From: Flavobacteriaceae bacterium
Lineage (GTDB): Bacteria > Bacteroidota > Bacteroidia > Flavobacteriales > Flavobacteriaceae
Direction: 5' to 3'
Assembly (NCBI GenBank): GCA_029238125.1
Contig: JAQWGQ010000005.1
Location: 82,832-146,831, forward strand
DNA: 64,000 bases
The notes under the pieces were generated by a model, which was not told the DNA's origin, did not search any database, and saw only the letters and a list, made by a program, of their open reading frames with translations. Below are positions 8,987-17,746 of the stretch, piece after piece. The position numbers and the translations under genes were made by a program. Numbering within the stretch: position 1 is the stretch's first letter; each line of letters begins with the position of its first letter.

Positions 8987-9928
8987 TTATTTTCGCAAGC
9001 CCAAATCGCGCAGACGTTCCTCTAAGAATTCTCCAGCTGTGATGTCTTCAAACCTTTTTGGGTGCTCATCATCAACGCAGTGAGGGAGTACGTCGAGTTT
9101 CATATCGGAAACAGGATGCATAAAAAAGGGAATGGAATAACGGGAGCTATGCCAAGCCGATTTTGGTGGATTGACTACACGGTGGATCGTTGATTTCAAT
9201 TTATTGTTGGTGTGTCTTGAGAGCATATCCCCAACATTAATCACAAGTTCGTCTTCTTCTGCGATGGCATCAATCCACTCGCCTTGGTGATTTTGTACCT
9301 GCAACCCACGGCCTTGTGCACCCATAAGCAGTGTAATCAGATTGATATCACCATGAGCAGCAGCTCTTTCAGCTTTTTTTGGTTCTTCTGTAATGGGCGG
9401 GTAGTGAATGGCTCGGAGAATGCTGTTTCCACCTTTGACAAATGGGTCAAAATAGTGCTCATCTAAGCCAAGGTGAAGTGCCAGAGCGCGCAAAACAAAA
9501 CATCCTGTTTTTTCCAATGCTGCAAAGGTTTTTTGCCCAACCAAATTAAAAGCAGGACTCTCATCGACCAATACATTTTCGGGGTATTCCTCGCTATTGC
9601 TGGGAGGTTCATGTTGTCCAAAATGAAAAAACTCCTTTAAATCACCTGTGGTTCGACCTTTGGCGTGTTCTTTTCCAAAAGATGTATAACCACGTTGGCC
9701 AGCAAGCCCTTGAATTTCATATTTTGCCTTCGTTTCGAAGGGAAGACTAAAAAACTCACGAACTTGTGTATACAGTTCATCGACCAAATTTTGATCTAGA
9801 AAGTGACCTTTTAATGCGACAAAGCCAATGTCTTCATATGCCTTTCCGATGTTTTGAATAAACTCGTTACGTATATCGTCAGTACCACTTAAAAAATCAC
9901 CAAGATCAACTGAGGGAATTTGTTTCAT
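8987..9928 (-). CDS. 2-oxoglutarate/Fe(II)-dependent oxygenase, isopenicillin N synthase-like
   Basis: A 313-residue cytosolic non-haem iron oxygenase. The N-terminal DIOX_N domain (about 3-110) is followed by the double-stranded beta-helix. The iron ligands are His192, Asp194 (HGD) and His249, and Arg263 with Ser265 (RYS) is placed to hold 2-oxoglutarate. Relatives hydroxylate or desaturate amino acids and secondary metabolites; some act in ethylene or antibiotic pathways, but nothing here fixes the substrate. First gene of a probable operon with SUI1 and the nucleoside phosphorylase; its promoter lies 14 nt upstream. Confidence 0.92.
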   Translation of the reverse strand: MKQIPSVDLGDFLSGTDDIRNEFIQNIGKAYEDIGFVALKGHFLDQNLVDELYTQVREFFSLPFETKAKYEIQGLAGQRGYTSFGKEHAKGRTTGDLKEFFHFGQHEPPSNSEEYPENVLVDESPAFNLVGQKTFAALEKTGCFVLRALALHLGLDEHYFDPFVKGGNSILRAIHYPPITEEPKKAERAAAHGDINLITLLMGAQGRGLQVQNHQGEWIDAIAEEDELVINVGDMLSRHTNNKLKSTIHRVVNPPKSAWHSSRYSIPFFMHPVSDMKLDVLPHCVDDEHPKRFEDITAGEFLEERLRDLGLRK

Positions 9929-9942
9929 ACTTATGGTTTACA

Positions 9943-9950
9943 CAAATTTA
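9943..9950 (-). promoter_or_regulatory. -7 promoter element for the 2OG-oxygenase operon
   Basis: TAAATTTG matches TAnnTTTG in the 32-bp gap between ald and the oxygenase gene, 14 nt before the ATG. Confidence 0.55.
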
Positions 9951-9960
9951 AACAATTCTA

Positions 9961-11073
9961 TTACAATATGTTTTTAACGGGAACAAATGGTAAGGAAAAG
10001 ACCTCAGCAACAGAGCGGTGAACCACTTTTCCTTGTACGATATTAAGTCCATTTGCCAAATGTGGAAATTGTTTGCAGGCATTCTGCCAACCGAAATTGG
10101 CAAGTTTAACGGCGTAGTCAACGGTCACGTTTGACAGGGCTTTGGTTGAAGTTTGCGGTACCGCACCAGGCATATTTGCAACCGCATAGTGTAGAATATC
10201 GTCAACGACATAGGTCGGGTTTTGATGAGTGGTTGCTTTTGTGGTTTCAAAACAGCCACCCTGATCGACTGCAACATCGACCAAAACGGCTCCTTTTTGC
10301 ATAATACGGAGTTGTTTTCGAGTGATTAACTTGGGTGCTTTAGCACCAGGCACAAGTACCGCTCCAATCACCAAATGGGCTTTGGGAAGATGCTTTTCAA
10401 TTGCACTTAATGAGGACAAGCAAGTAGTTATGTTCTTTGGCATGATTGCTTGGAGTTCTTCAATCCGATTGGGGTTAATATCGTAAATGGTCACATCAGC
10501 ACCCATTCCAGCCGCTACCAAAGCAGCTTGAGTACCAACAACCCCGCCACCGAGGATCATCACATCGGCGGGAGAAACTCCTGAAACACCACCCATAAGA
10601 ACACCCAATCCCCCTTGTGGACTTTCTAGGTATTTCGCGCCTTGCTGACTCGCCAAACGACCAGCGACTTCGGACATGGGGGTAAGTAGGGGAAGACCAC
10701 CCTGATCATCAGTAATGGTTTCATAAGCCAAGCAGACCGCGTTGCGGTCAATCATGGCCTTGGTTAAAGACGCAGAAGAGGCAAAATGAAAAAAGGTATA
10801 GATCAATTGGCTTTCTTGTATCAGATCAAATTCTTCGGGTAGGGGCTCTTTAACCTTGATGATCATATCGGCATATTGATAGACTTCTTTTGAATAAGAT
10901 GCAATGGTTGCCCCAACTTTGAGATAATCATGATTTGAAAACCCACTACCAACACCCGCATTGTTTTCGACGCAGACATCGTGTCCATGCGAAATCAGTG
11001 TTTGAACTCCATCTGGTGTAATTCCGATACGGAATTCATTATTCTTAATTTCTTTTGGGACTCCGATTTTCAT
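9961..11073 (-). CDS. ald: Alanine dehydrogenase
   Basis: Catalyses the reversible NAD-dependent deamination of L-alanine to pyruvate and ammonia. The 370 residues match the family length. Catalytic Lys75 (KVKEPLP) and His96 (FFHFA) are present, and the Rossmann NAD-binding loop GGGVVGTQAA with following acidic YDIN lies near 175-200. It is a single gene, downstream of its own TACATTTG promoter element, and its terminator merges into the oxygenase promoter region. Confidence 0.96.
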   Translation of the reverse strand: MKIGVPKEIKNNEFRIGITPDGVQTLISHGHDVCVENNAGVGSGFSNHDYLKVGATIASYSKEVYQYADMIIKVKEPLPEEFDLIQESQLIYTFFHFASSASLTKAMIDRNAVCLAYETITDDQGGLPLLTPMSEVAGRLASQQGAKYLESPQGGLGVLMGGVSGVSPADVMILGGGVVGTQAALVAAGMGADVTIYDINPNRIEELQAIMPKNITTCLSSLSAIEKHLPKAHLVIGAVLVPGAKAPKLITRKQLRIMQKGAVLVDVAVDQGGCFETTKATTHQNPTYVVDDILHYAVANMPGAVPQTSTKALSNVTVDYAVKLANFGWQNACKQFPHLANGLNIVQGKVVHRSVAEVFSLPFVPVKNIL

Positions 11074-11119
11074 ATTGTGATATTTAGCACAATTAGTGCC
11101 TTGATTATTTTATGTGTAA

Positions 11120-11127
11120 CAAATGTA
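11120..11127 (-). promoter_or_regulatory. -7 promoter element for ald
   Basis: TACATTTG matches TAnnTTTG, 46 nt upstream of the ald ATG, leaving a leader of roughly 40 nt. Confidence 0.55.
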
Positions 11128-11235
11128 GGGTTTATAAAAATAAATTCAAATACCATAATTTAACATAATATATATTATATTGTTTTAAGAAGCCACTAAA
11201 ATTCAACTATATTTACATCATCCAAATCACAAATT

Positions 11236-11421
11236 ATGAAAGGATTCAAAATTTTATTGGTCTGCGTAGCAAGTATTATAAGTTGTACAAGTCCAAATCC
11301 TCAAAACATTTCAACTGGGACGATTTCAAAGCACGTTATGGTGTCATCGGCCCATCCATTGGCGTCGGCGATTGGTATTGATGTCATGAAAAATGGCGGA
11401 AATGCAATTACATGGCTTTAG
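11236..11421 (+). pseudogene. Gamma-glutamyltransferase, N-terminal remnant
   Basis: Only 61 codons remain of a gene that should have about 550-580. The start is intact: a lipoprotein signal peptide with lipobox IISC (Cys17), then MVSSAHPLASAIGIDVMKNGG (residues about 36-56) and NAI, the conserved opening of gamma-glutamyltranspeptidases, where the family continues with DAAVA. Here the sequence instead reads TWL and stops. From about 11,408 the DNA belongs to the cas9 remnant on the other strand, so the two genes overlap by 14 bp at what appears to be a deletion joint. A near-consensus promoter element (TATATTTA, 11209-11216) is still upstream. The product can have no enzyme activity. Confidence 0.8.
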
Positions 11422-13258
11422 TACTTAAACTACCATAATCATCTTTAAAAACAACTTTAGCCAACAGTTTTGCATATTCCTCCTCAAATCCAAAACGATC
11501 GTTGAGTTTTTGAATAAGCATGTCATTACCGGTTTTAGAATCATCCCCTTCATACGAATAAAGTAAATGCCAAAATTGATAGGCAGGTTGTAGGGTAAAG
11601 GCATGTCCTTCCAAATCAGTATCCAATGCTAAAATTTGGGTGTTGATGCCTAACTCTGCGAAAACTTTTTGAATGCCTTCTTTTGTTTCAGTGCCATTTA
11701 ATTTACTCCAGTCCACGTCGTGTCCAGAATGCAGTGCAATTTCTTTAAACTGGTCATAGAGTGCCTTGTTGGTTATATTTCCATCCAAACCATTCTTAAA
11801 GTTTATTTCCCAACCATCTTTTGACTTTAAATCGGTAAAGTTTAGTATTTGATTTAGACTAAGCTTGTCTTTAATGTTGAGCTCTCGAAATAGATTTTGC
11901 TTTAACTCTAAACTAGGAGAGCTCTTTTCTTTGGTTATTACATTCTTAAATTCTAAATCATTGAGCTTTTGCCAAATTTTATATTCTTGAAATAAGGGAG
12001 ATGATTTGGGACAAACTTTTGGGCCAATTATTTTTCGTTTAACCTTTCCATCTTTTTCAATCTTCACCTCTTTGCCCTCCAATTCGCAAACACTAATCAA
12101 TCCCTTTTGTGATTTTAAACGACGTTGATAAAAGATAATAATGTCTCTAATATGTGTTTTTAAATCCTCTGTTAATTCTATATGATGTTTAGACTGTGTT
12201 TCCCAAATTCGTTCAAATTCGTCCAAATAATCTTGACGGTAAAATACTTGAGATTTTAGTCTGTTATGCGGATTGGCTTTAATTTGATGATGTAAATATT
12301 GCCCTACCGTTTGTTTGTTAAAATATAACTCTTTGCTGCGATCACTTATTTTTCCCAAATAACCGCTTGAGCCACTTATTTGACGGTTTATCTCTTGGAA
12401 AACAATGGTTAATTGTTCCCAATTTAATTGTTCAGAAAGACCCTTCACACGCCATTGGTAGTTCTCTAAAACCAATTCTTTCCCTTTGACTGTTCGCTTT
12501 ATTCCTTCTATCTTGAAGGCTTCTTCACAAATCTTATAGGTCTGTTTAGCACTTTTTTCAAAAAGATTTTGTTTGAGCTCGGGTATTAATTGTTCGGCAT
12601 AATAGTTACTTTGTGTGTCCCAAATCTGATCAAATTCATTCTGCAAGTCAGACCGATAAAAATCAGGTGTTCCTTTTTTATCTGCTTCTATCCGTTGCAC
12701 CATCAACTGCCCAGGTGTCAACTTTTCTTCATACAACTTTTTAGCTAACGCCATACCATCAACAGCTTGCCCGTCTCCTTCATCTTTTGCTTTGCGATTA
12801 CTTTTATAACCTCTCTTTTTATTAATGGCAAAAAACACACGCGCTAATTCTTCTAAGCCTATTTGCTCGTTTGCCGTTTTCGCCCTCAATTCCCAAATCT
12901 CGTGATGAGCATTACTCCTCTCATCGGTAAGTTTTGTACTAGTAGAAATGATATTTGATGCAAGAAGAATATCCTTCAATGCCTTTCTTCTCAATTTGTA
13001 TCGATGTAAATTTCGTCTTGCTCCTCGCTTTGAGGTTCTTGATGCATTTGGTGATAATCCTTTACCTGAACTAAAATCTTCTTCTGGTTTAGCAGAATCA
13101 CTAACTTTTCCACTCTTTCTATCAACTTTACTAAAATTGTCGTATTGGATAATTCTAACTCCTGTTTTTATAATAGATGATTGATTTTTTTGTGACTCAT
13201 TTACCAATGCCCAGCCAATGCTGGTGGTTCCGAGGTCAAGTCCTAATATTTTTTTCAT
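11408..13258 (-). pseudogene. cas9: Cas9 (type II CRISPR), N-terminal half only
   Basis: A 616-residue open frame that is the first part of a Cas9; intact Bacteroidota type II-C enzymes have about 1,400 residues. RuvC-I is present (ILGLDLGTTSIGWALVN, catalytic Asp8), followed by the Arg-rich bridge helix (about 72-97, SRTSKRGARRNLHRYKLRRKAL) and a REC lobe to the end. The last family-like residues are YGSLSTKA, where Cas9s normally read GSLSxKAIxKILP; then the frame stops at the gamma-glutamyltransferase joint. RuvC-II, HNH, RuvC-III and the PAM-interacting domain are missing, so it cannot cut DNA. No frameshift is seen in the remaining half, suggesting a recent loss. cas1, cas2 and an array are absent. 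A tracrRNA gene remains just upstream. Confidence 0.92.
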
Positions 13259-13274
13259 GGTTAAATTATTTTTT

Positions 13275-13282
13275 TATATTTG
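13275..13282 (+). promoter_or_regulatory. -7 promoter element for the tracrRNA
   Basis: TATATTTG matches TAnnTTTG and sits just upstream of the anti-repeat, predicting an RNA start at about 13,287. It is divergent from cas9. Confidence 0.6.
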
Positions 13283-13285
13283 GTT

Positions 13286-13368
13286 AACAATTTAAAGCGA
13301 ATCACAATAAGGATTATTCCGTTGTGAAAACATTAAGTTGCCTCGTCTTATAATACGGGGCATTTTTT
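13286..13368 (+). ncRNA. Orphan type II CRISPR tracrRNA
   Basis: The 80 or so bases upstream of cas9 have the layout of a Bacteroidota type II-C tracrRNA. After the promoter come a probable anti-repeat (about 13284-13308, complementary to a repeat starting NTTGTGATTCGCTTTAAA), a small nexus hairpin GGATTATTCC (13311-13320), the single-stranded GTTGTGAAAACATTAAG stretch, and an intrinsic terminator. The terminator stem is TGCCTCGT (13339-13346) with ACGGGGCA (13355-13362), one G-U pair, followed by six T. The gene is complete although no array is in the window and cas9 is truncated. Family knowledge: in II-C loci the tracrRNA is often encoded beside cas9. The 5' end is inferred. Confidence 0.75.
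13339..13368 (+). terminator. Intrinsic terminator of the tracrRNA
   Basis: Eight-base-pair stem (TGCCTCGT/ACGGGGCA), loop CTTATAAT, then TTTTTT. Confidence 0.75.
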
Positions 13369-13799
13369 ATTCCTTTTTCTTTACCCGTAAGCAGATTTTT
13401 TATACATATAAGGTTTTTGCGCATACAGACTTAGAGCGTGTGCATCATGTCCAGCATGTGAAATTTTTGAAATGGTTTGGTTTGGACTTTTGGGTAGATA
13501 GTCCATTTTTTTGCCTTTGTCAACAACCACTACTTCATGTTCATCATAGCGATTTTCAGCTTCAGAATCGGAGTACAATAGAATGGTGATCTCTAATTCC
13601 TTCCATATTTCAAGCACTCCATAGTATTGAATAGCTGCGGAATCGCAATGCAAAGAATAAGTAGAAGTATTTTACATCTCAAGTAGGTTCATGTTCAATA
13701 AAATCCCCATGTAAGGGAGTCAGTATGCTGAAAGCTAAAATTTGGATGCAATGCGTAGCTCATGGCTACCATGCATTGTTTAAAATTATAAAAAAATAA
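13369..13799. other. Gene-poor stretch between the tracrRNA and the DUF2461 gene
   Basis: No CRISPR repeats, tRNA or recognisable gene were found. A 90-codon minus-strand frame (13381-13653) ends in a short AGHDAHALSLYA segment faintly like the AGHDA motif of M20-family amidohydrolases; the rest is unlike any family I know, so it is at most gene debris. An imperfect hairpin (CAATGC-GTAGC / GCTAC-CAT-GCATTG) spans 13749-13778, downstream of the convergent end of the DUF2461 gene, without a T-run. Confidence 0.4.
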
Positions 13800-14468
13800 T
13801 TAGATCAACGACTCCCCATCGGCATTGGTGGTCAGCACCTCACTCATATAGTTCACAAAGGGACGCACGGCTTGTAGGGCTTTGTTTGCGCGGTTAATAA
13901 AGTCGGGCTGGCAGATTTCCTTATCTGTGTAGTTAATGGTGAATATATGCTGCTTAAAACGCAAAAGATCAATATGTGGGTGGTCTTTGGCATATCCCTT
14001 GGGTGCGGTTTTCACCGCTTCGCCTTGGAGTTCGCCCCAAACACTGTTGAATGTTTTGTTGTTTAGGATAGAACGGTATTCTTCTCCATCGATGTCTATT
14101 TCTTGGCGGATGCGTTTTAAGTCTGCAGGGTTGGGATCCCAAAAGCCACAAGCGAGAAAGTTATTACCGGGAGACAAATGCAAGTAGTAGCCACCTCGAT
14201 AGTGGGGCTTGGTGCGGTGCCATGTCAGTCCAAAATGTGTTTTAAAGGGAATTTTGTTTTTGGAAAAACGCACATCCCGATAAATGCGAAACACCTTAAA
14301 TCGATCAATGCTGTCATGGGTATTAAGCTGGTCTTTGAGTTGTTCCCCAAAGGCCTTGACTTGGGTTTCTAGGGCTTTAAAGGTGGGTTTATGCTCCATA
14401 AACCAATCCCGATTGTTGTTTTGTTGCAAGTCTGAAAAAAAAGAATAAATGCCTTTTGGTAATTGCAT
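13800..14468 (-). CDS. DUF2461 domain protein (TIGR02453 family)
   Basis: A 222-residue cytosolic protein of unknown function. The family opening is clear: FFSDLQQNNNRDWFMEHKP, followed by the RIYRDVRFSKNKIPFKTHFG block and the GGYYLHLSPGNNFLACGFWDP block, conserved in DUF2461 proteins of many bacteria and fungi. Length is typical. It is a single gene; a plus-strand operon of three small membrane proteins starts 60 bp away in the opposite direction. Confidence 0.92.
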   Translation of the reverse strand: MQLPKGIYSFFSDLQQNNNRDWFMEHKPTFKALETQVKAFGEQLKDQLNTHDSIDRFKVFRIYRDVRFSKNKIPFKTHFGLTWHRTKPHYRGGYYLHLSPGNNFLACGFWDPNPADLKRIRQEIDIDGEEYRSILNNKTFNSVWGELQGEAVKTAPKGYAKDHPHIDLLRFKQHIFTINYTDKEICQPDFINRANKALQAVRPFVNYMSEVLTTNADGESLI

Positions 14469-14499
14469 GTCTATATTTTTGGTAATCCATAAAAATATG

Positions 14500-14507
14500 T
14501 AATTTTG
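14500..14507 (+). promoter_or_regulatory. -7 promoter element for the small membrane-protein operon
   Basis: TAATTTTG matches TAnnTTTG, 21 nt upstream of the ATG at 14529. A second exact match, TATTTTTG, is at 14474-14481. Confidence 0.55.
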
Positions 14508-14528
14508 AAGTAACCAAATCTTAAAACT

Positions 14529-14738
14529 ATGCCTTGGACAACCACATATCTCTTTTTTTTACTTGTACTTATTATCAACAAACTCTTTTATGAGGCCTCG
14601 TTGAACAAGCCCATTTTGAGCTTTGTATTGATTTCTTTTTTGTTTGCCGCCTACTTCTTTTTATTGATCTATGGAGACAATTTTGAGATCATTGAATATT
14701 ATGTGATGTATCAATATTCTTCAATCGGTCAGGAATGA
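14529..14738 (+). CDS. Small membrane protein 1 of 3
   Basis: A 69-residue protein with two hydrophobic segments (about 5-18 and 28-46) and an acidic, Tyr-rich tail. I do not recognise it. It has a consensus promoter upstream, and its TGA overlaps the ATG of the next small frame (ATGA), which favours a real, translationally coupled gene over a chance open frame. Confidence 0.55.
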   Translation: MPWTTTYLFFLLVLIINKLFYEASLNKPILSFVLISFLFAAYFFLLIYGDNFEIIEYYVMYQYSSIGQE

Positions 14739-14914
14739 ATAACACAACTTTGATTTTGGTTTTCGCCTTATTGGGCTGTAGCTATCTGCTTTATCGTTCT
14801 TTTAAACGACGCTTTTCAAAGACCCCATTGTTTCGCATATTTGTGAGCATGGTGTCTTATGTGCTGATCGCCTTAGCGGTAATGATCGTTCTGACTTGGC
14901 ATTCGTTTTATTAA
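14735..14914 (+). CDS. Small membrane protein 2 of 3
   Basis: A 59-residue frame starting MNNTTLILVFALLGC. It has an N-terminal hydrophobic stretch, a strongly basic loop (RSFKRRFSK, about 21-29) and a second hydrophobic segment (about 34-54). It could be a two-helix membrane protein; Cys15 in ALLGC also resembles a lipobox. Its start overlaps the stop of gene 1 by 4 bp. Function unknown. Confidence 0.5.
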   Translation: MNNTTLILVFALLGCSYLLYRSFKRRFSKTPLFRIFVSMVSYVLIALAVMIVLTWHSFY

Positions 14915-14924
14915 ACGAATTTCC

Positions 14925-15086
14925 ATGGATTTTCTTCTAATTGGATTGTTCTTGCTGTTTTTACACGGGCTAAACAAGCTCTACCCCATGACCTTTTACA
15001 AATATCCCGGGTGCAGTATCTTCGTAACGATTCTGTTGTATTTGTTTCTTCTATTGCTCTTAATCGGTTTGCTTGCTGGCAAATAA
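14925..15086 (+). CDS. Small membrane protein 3 of 3
   Basis: A 53-residue frame starting MDFLLIGLFLLFLHG, with two hydrophobic segments separated by a short polar stretch (NKLYPMTFYKYPG). It begins 10 bp after gene 2 and ends 6 bp from the convergent end of hisIE. Function unknown. The three genes together encode six predicted membrane helices and may form one small complex, which is inference from their coupling only. Confidence 0.5.
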   Translation: MDFLLIGLFLLFLHGLNKLYPMTFYKYPGCSIFVTILLYLFLLLLLIGLLAGK

Positions 15087-15092
15087 AGAGTA

Positions 15093-15692
15093 CTATCCCT
15101 TCTGTCGTTCCTCAAGTACGCGAACCACATCGTTTAAGGTATGCCCTTTGGCCTGTAATAAAATCATCAAGTGAAACAACAAGTCTGCACTTTCGTTTAA
15201 AAACAAATCGGAATTGTTGTCTTTTGCTTCGATGACGGTTTCTACGGCTTCCTCCCCTACCTTTTGCGCAATCTTATTGATGCCTTTGGCAAACAAACTC
15301 GCCACATAGCTTTTGTCAGAAGGGTTGTTTTTGCGATTCGCAATTACCTCTTCCAAGGCAGTCAAAAAGCCATAGTTAGGTGTATTGCTATCGCCCCAAC
15401 ACGTATCATCTCCCTTGTGACAAGTGGGGCCTTTGGGCTTGGCCTGAATCAATAGGGCATCACGATCACAATCTACCGCCATATTGACTAGGGTCAATAC
15501 ATGACCACTTTCTTCACCTTTTGTCCAAAGGCGTTTTTTGGAACGACTGAAGAAAGTGACTTGTCGCGTCTCTTGTGTTTTGGTAACGGCTTCTTGATTC
15601 ATATAGCCCAACATCAGTACACATTTGGTGGTTGCATCTTGCACGATGGCGGGAACAAGTCCGTCTGGGTATTTGCTAAAATCGATTGTCAT
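15093..15692 (-). CDS. hisIE: Bifunctional phosphoribosyl-AMP cyclohydrolase / phosphoribosyl-ATP pyrophosphatase
   Basis: Carries out histidine steps 2 and 3. The N-terminal HisI domain (about 1-105) has the metal-binding [10 protein letters not shown] and the [11 protein letters not shown] cysteines. The C-terminal HisE domain (about 110-199) is an all-alpha MazG-like fold with [16 protein letters not shown]. Length (199) is normal for the fusion. It is the last gene of the his operon and overlaps hisF by 4 bp. Confidence 0.97.
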   Translation of the reverse strand: MTIDFSKYPDGLVPAIVQDATTKCVLMLGYMNQEAVTKTQETRQVTFFSRSKKRLWTKGEESGHVLTLVNMAVDCDRDALLIQAKPKGPTCHKGDDTCWGDSNTPNYGFLTALEEVIANRKNNPSDKSYVASLFAKGINKIAQKVGEEAVETVIEAKDNNSDLFLNESADLLFHLMILLQAKGHTLNDVVRVLEERQKG

Positions 15693-16441
15693 CGCATTGG
15701 TATTTTGTGTAATCGCAATTCGTTTTTAAGTTCTGGTATGCTGATTTCTTTAAAGTGAAATACACTTGCTGCCAAAGCCGCATCTGCATTTCCCTCGACA
15801 AAGGTATCAATAAAGTGTTGCATGGTTCCTGCACCGCCAGAGGCAATGACTGGAACCGTGACTGTTTCGCTGAGTTGCCGTAGTGCGGTATTGGCAAACC
15901 CTTGTTTGGTTCCGTCGTGATCCATAGAGGTAAACAGCAGCTCCCCTGCACCTCGATCTACGGCTTCTTGCGCCCATGGAAACAATTTTCGTTCGGTGGG
16001 AATCTTACCGCCAACCAAGTGAACAACCCATTCCGAAGCAATTTGTTTGGCGTCAATCGCTACAACGACACATTGTGTACCAAACCGATTGGCAACCTCG
16101 CTAATGAGTTCAGGACGGCGAACAGCAGCAGAGTTGATCGAGACCTTATCCGCGCCATTGTCCAACAGGATTCCTACATCGTCCATTGCATTGATGCCAC
16201 CGCCCACAGTAAAAGGAATATCAATGGCTTGGGCAACATTACGGACGAGCTTGGCAAGGGTTTTTCGTTTTTCTTCTGATGCTGAGATGTCGAGAAACAC
16301 GAGCTCATCTGCCCCTTCCTCTGCATAACGCTGAGCAAGTTCAACAGGATCTCCTGCATCCCGAAGGTTCACAAAATTGACTCCCTTGACCGTGCGACCA
16401 TCTTTGATATCTAAACAGGGTATGATTCGTTTTGTGAGCAT
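15689..16441 (-). CDS. hisF: Imidazole glycerol phosphate synthase, cyclase subunit
   Basis: TIM-barrel half of the HisF-HisH complex, forming imidazole glycerol phosphate and AICAR from PRFAR and ammonia. The 250 residues include catalytic Asp11 (PCLDIKDG), the second catalytic Asp in VVAIDAKQ (about 130) and the phosphate-binding GGI and SGGAG loops. One base separates it from hisA. Confidence 0.98.
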   Translation of the reverse strand: MLTKRIIPCLDIKDGRTVKGVNFVNLRDAGDPVELAQRYAEEGADELVFLDISASEEKRKTLAKLVRNVAQAIDIPFTVGGGINAMDDVGILLDNGADKVSINSAAVRRPELISEVANRFGTQCVVVAIDAKQIASEWVVHLVGGKIPTERKLFPWAQEAVDRGAGELLFTSMDHDGTKQGFANTALRQLSETVTVPVIASGGAGTMQHFIDTFVEGNADAALAASVFHFKEISIPELKNELRLHKIPMR

Positions 16442-16442
16442 A

Positions 16443-17171
16443 TCAGTTTTGATTGAGTTGATAGGTTTCCAATTCTTCTAGCCCGATTTTTCCTTCGTAT
16501 ATGGCTTTACCCACAACTGCTGCCGAACATCCAAGTTCACGACAAGCGTATAGGTCGTCCATGGTGCTCACCCCACCTGAAGCGATCAAAGACAAGCCCT
16601 CAACCTCATTGAGTAGCTCTCGGTATAGTTCTAAAGACGGACCCTCTAGCATCCCATCTTTGGCGACATCTGTACACAAGACGTTTGTAAATCCTTTTTT
16701 TGTGAAATCCTGAATAAACTCCAACACATCAAGTCCAGAGTCTTGTTCCCAGCCATGAGTGGCAATACGACGGTTTTTGGCGTCTGCCCCTAAGATGAGT
16801 TGATCTGCACCATATTGATCCAACCACTTCAATACAAGTTGGGGTTCGACCACAGCGATACTTCCAAGGGTGACCTGTGTAGCGCCACAATCGAAAGCAG
16901 TTTGCAAATCACGCTCCGACTTGATTCCACCGCCAAAGTCTACTTGTAAGGCGGTTTGGGTAGCAATGGCCTCTAAAACCTTCGCGTTGACAATATGCTT
17001 GGCACGAGCACCGTCAAGGTCAACCACGTGTAGGTGTGTCAGTCCAGCCCCTTCAAAGCGTTTGGCAACCTCAACGGGGGAATCACTATAAACGGTTTTG
17101 GTGTCATAAACTCCTTTGGTTAGACGTACACATTGTCCATCTATGATATCGATTGCAGGAATAATAATCAT
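16443..17171 (-). CDS. hisA: ProFAR isomerase (phosphoribosylformimino-AICAR ribotide isomerase)
   Basis: TIM-barrel isomerase paralogous to HisF, producing PRFAR. The 242 residues start with [10 protein letters not shown] (catalytic Asp8) and carry the phosphate-binding FGGGIKS and ASGGV loops in the two halves of the barrel. It overlaps hisH by 4 bp. Confidence 0.98.
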   Translation of the reverse strand: MIIIPAIDIIDGQCVRLTKGVYDTKTVYSDSPVEVAKRFEGAGLTHLHVVDLDGARAKHIVNAKVLEAIATQTALQVDFGGGIKSERDLQTAFDCGATQVTLGSIAVVEPQLVLKWLDQYGADQLILGADAKNRRIATHGWEQDSGLDVLEFIQDFTKKGFTNVLCTDVAKDGMLEGPSLELYRELLNEVEGLSLIASGGVSTMDDLYACRELGCSAAVVGKAIYEGKIGLEELETYQLNQN

Positions 17172-17746
17172 AATGACAAAAAATTTTGTAAAAGTTGTGC
17201 GCCCATGGCTCCGCTCTTTTCCGGGTGGAATTGGGTGCCATAAAAGTTGTTTTTTGCCATTGCCGCAGCAAAATTGACGTCATAAAGACACTGTCCAACC
17301 GTGTCTTCATTGGGTAGGGCATAATAACTGTGCACCAGATAAAAATGACTGTCGTTTGGGATTTTATCAAACAACACTCCACTACTCTTCACTTCGTTCC
17401 AACCCATATGCGGCACATTGCGTGTGGTCGTAAACCGAACCACTTCGGTATCAAAGATTCCCAAGCCCGTTGTATTTCCCTCTTCGGAGCTGTTACACAT
17501 CAACTGCATTCCCAAACAAATGCCCAAAACAGGTTGTGCCAGCTCTGGAATAAGCGTATCCAACTGGGTACTTTTGAGTTTTGCCATTGCCGAGCTCGCT
17601 TCCCCCACGCCAGGGAAAATAATATGAGAAGCCGATTGAATGGTTTCTGGATCACTTGACAGAGTGGCCGAAACCCCCAAACGTGCCAAAGCAAAGCGAA
17701 TGCTCTGGATATTCCCAGCTCCATAATCGATAATGGCTACACTCAT
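17168..17746 (-). CDS. hisH: Imidazole glycerol phosphate synthase, glutaminase subunit
   Basis: Class I glutamine amidotransferase that feeds ammonia to HisF. The 192 residues carry the nucleophile Cys in GICLGMQ and the His-Glu pair in FHPEKSG near the C-terminus. It overlaps hisA and hisB by 4 bp each, consistent with coupled translation. Confidence 0.98.
   Translation of the reverse strand: MSVAIIDYGAGNIQSIRFALARLGVSATLSSDPETIQSASHIIFPGVGEASSAMAKLKSTQLDTLIPELAQPVLGICLGMQLMCNSSEEGNTTGLGIFDTEVVRFTTTRNVPHMGWNEVKSSGVLFDKIPNDSHFYLVHSYYALPNEDTVGQCLYDVNFAAAMAKNNFYGTQFHPEKSGAMGAQLLQNFLSL

Noticed and set aside
13338..13589. An 83-codon plus-strand frame downstream of the tracrRNA
   Set aside because: It begins inside the tracrRNA terminator and has the composition of random A+T-rich DNA.
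13381..13653. A 90-codon minus-strand frame as a gene
   Set aside because: It has no promoter, no convincing family, and only one faint AGHDA-type motif; kept as possible debris in the intergenic entry.
13259..13800. Possible CRISPR array next to cas9
   Set aside because: I found no directly repeated 30-50-bp units with spacers in this interval or elsewhere in the window; only the tracrRNA is present.
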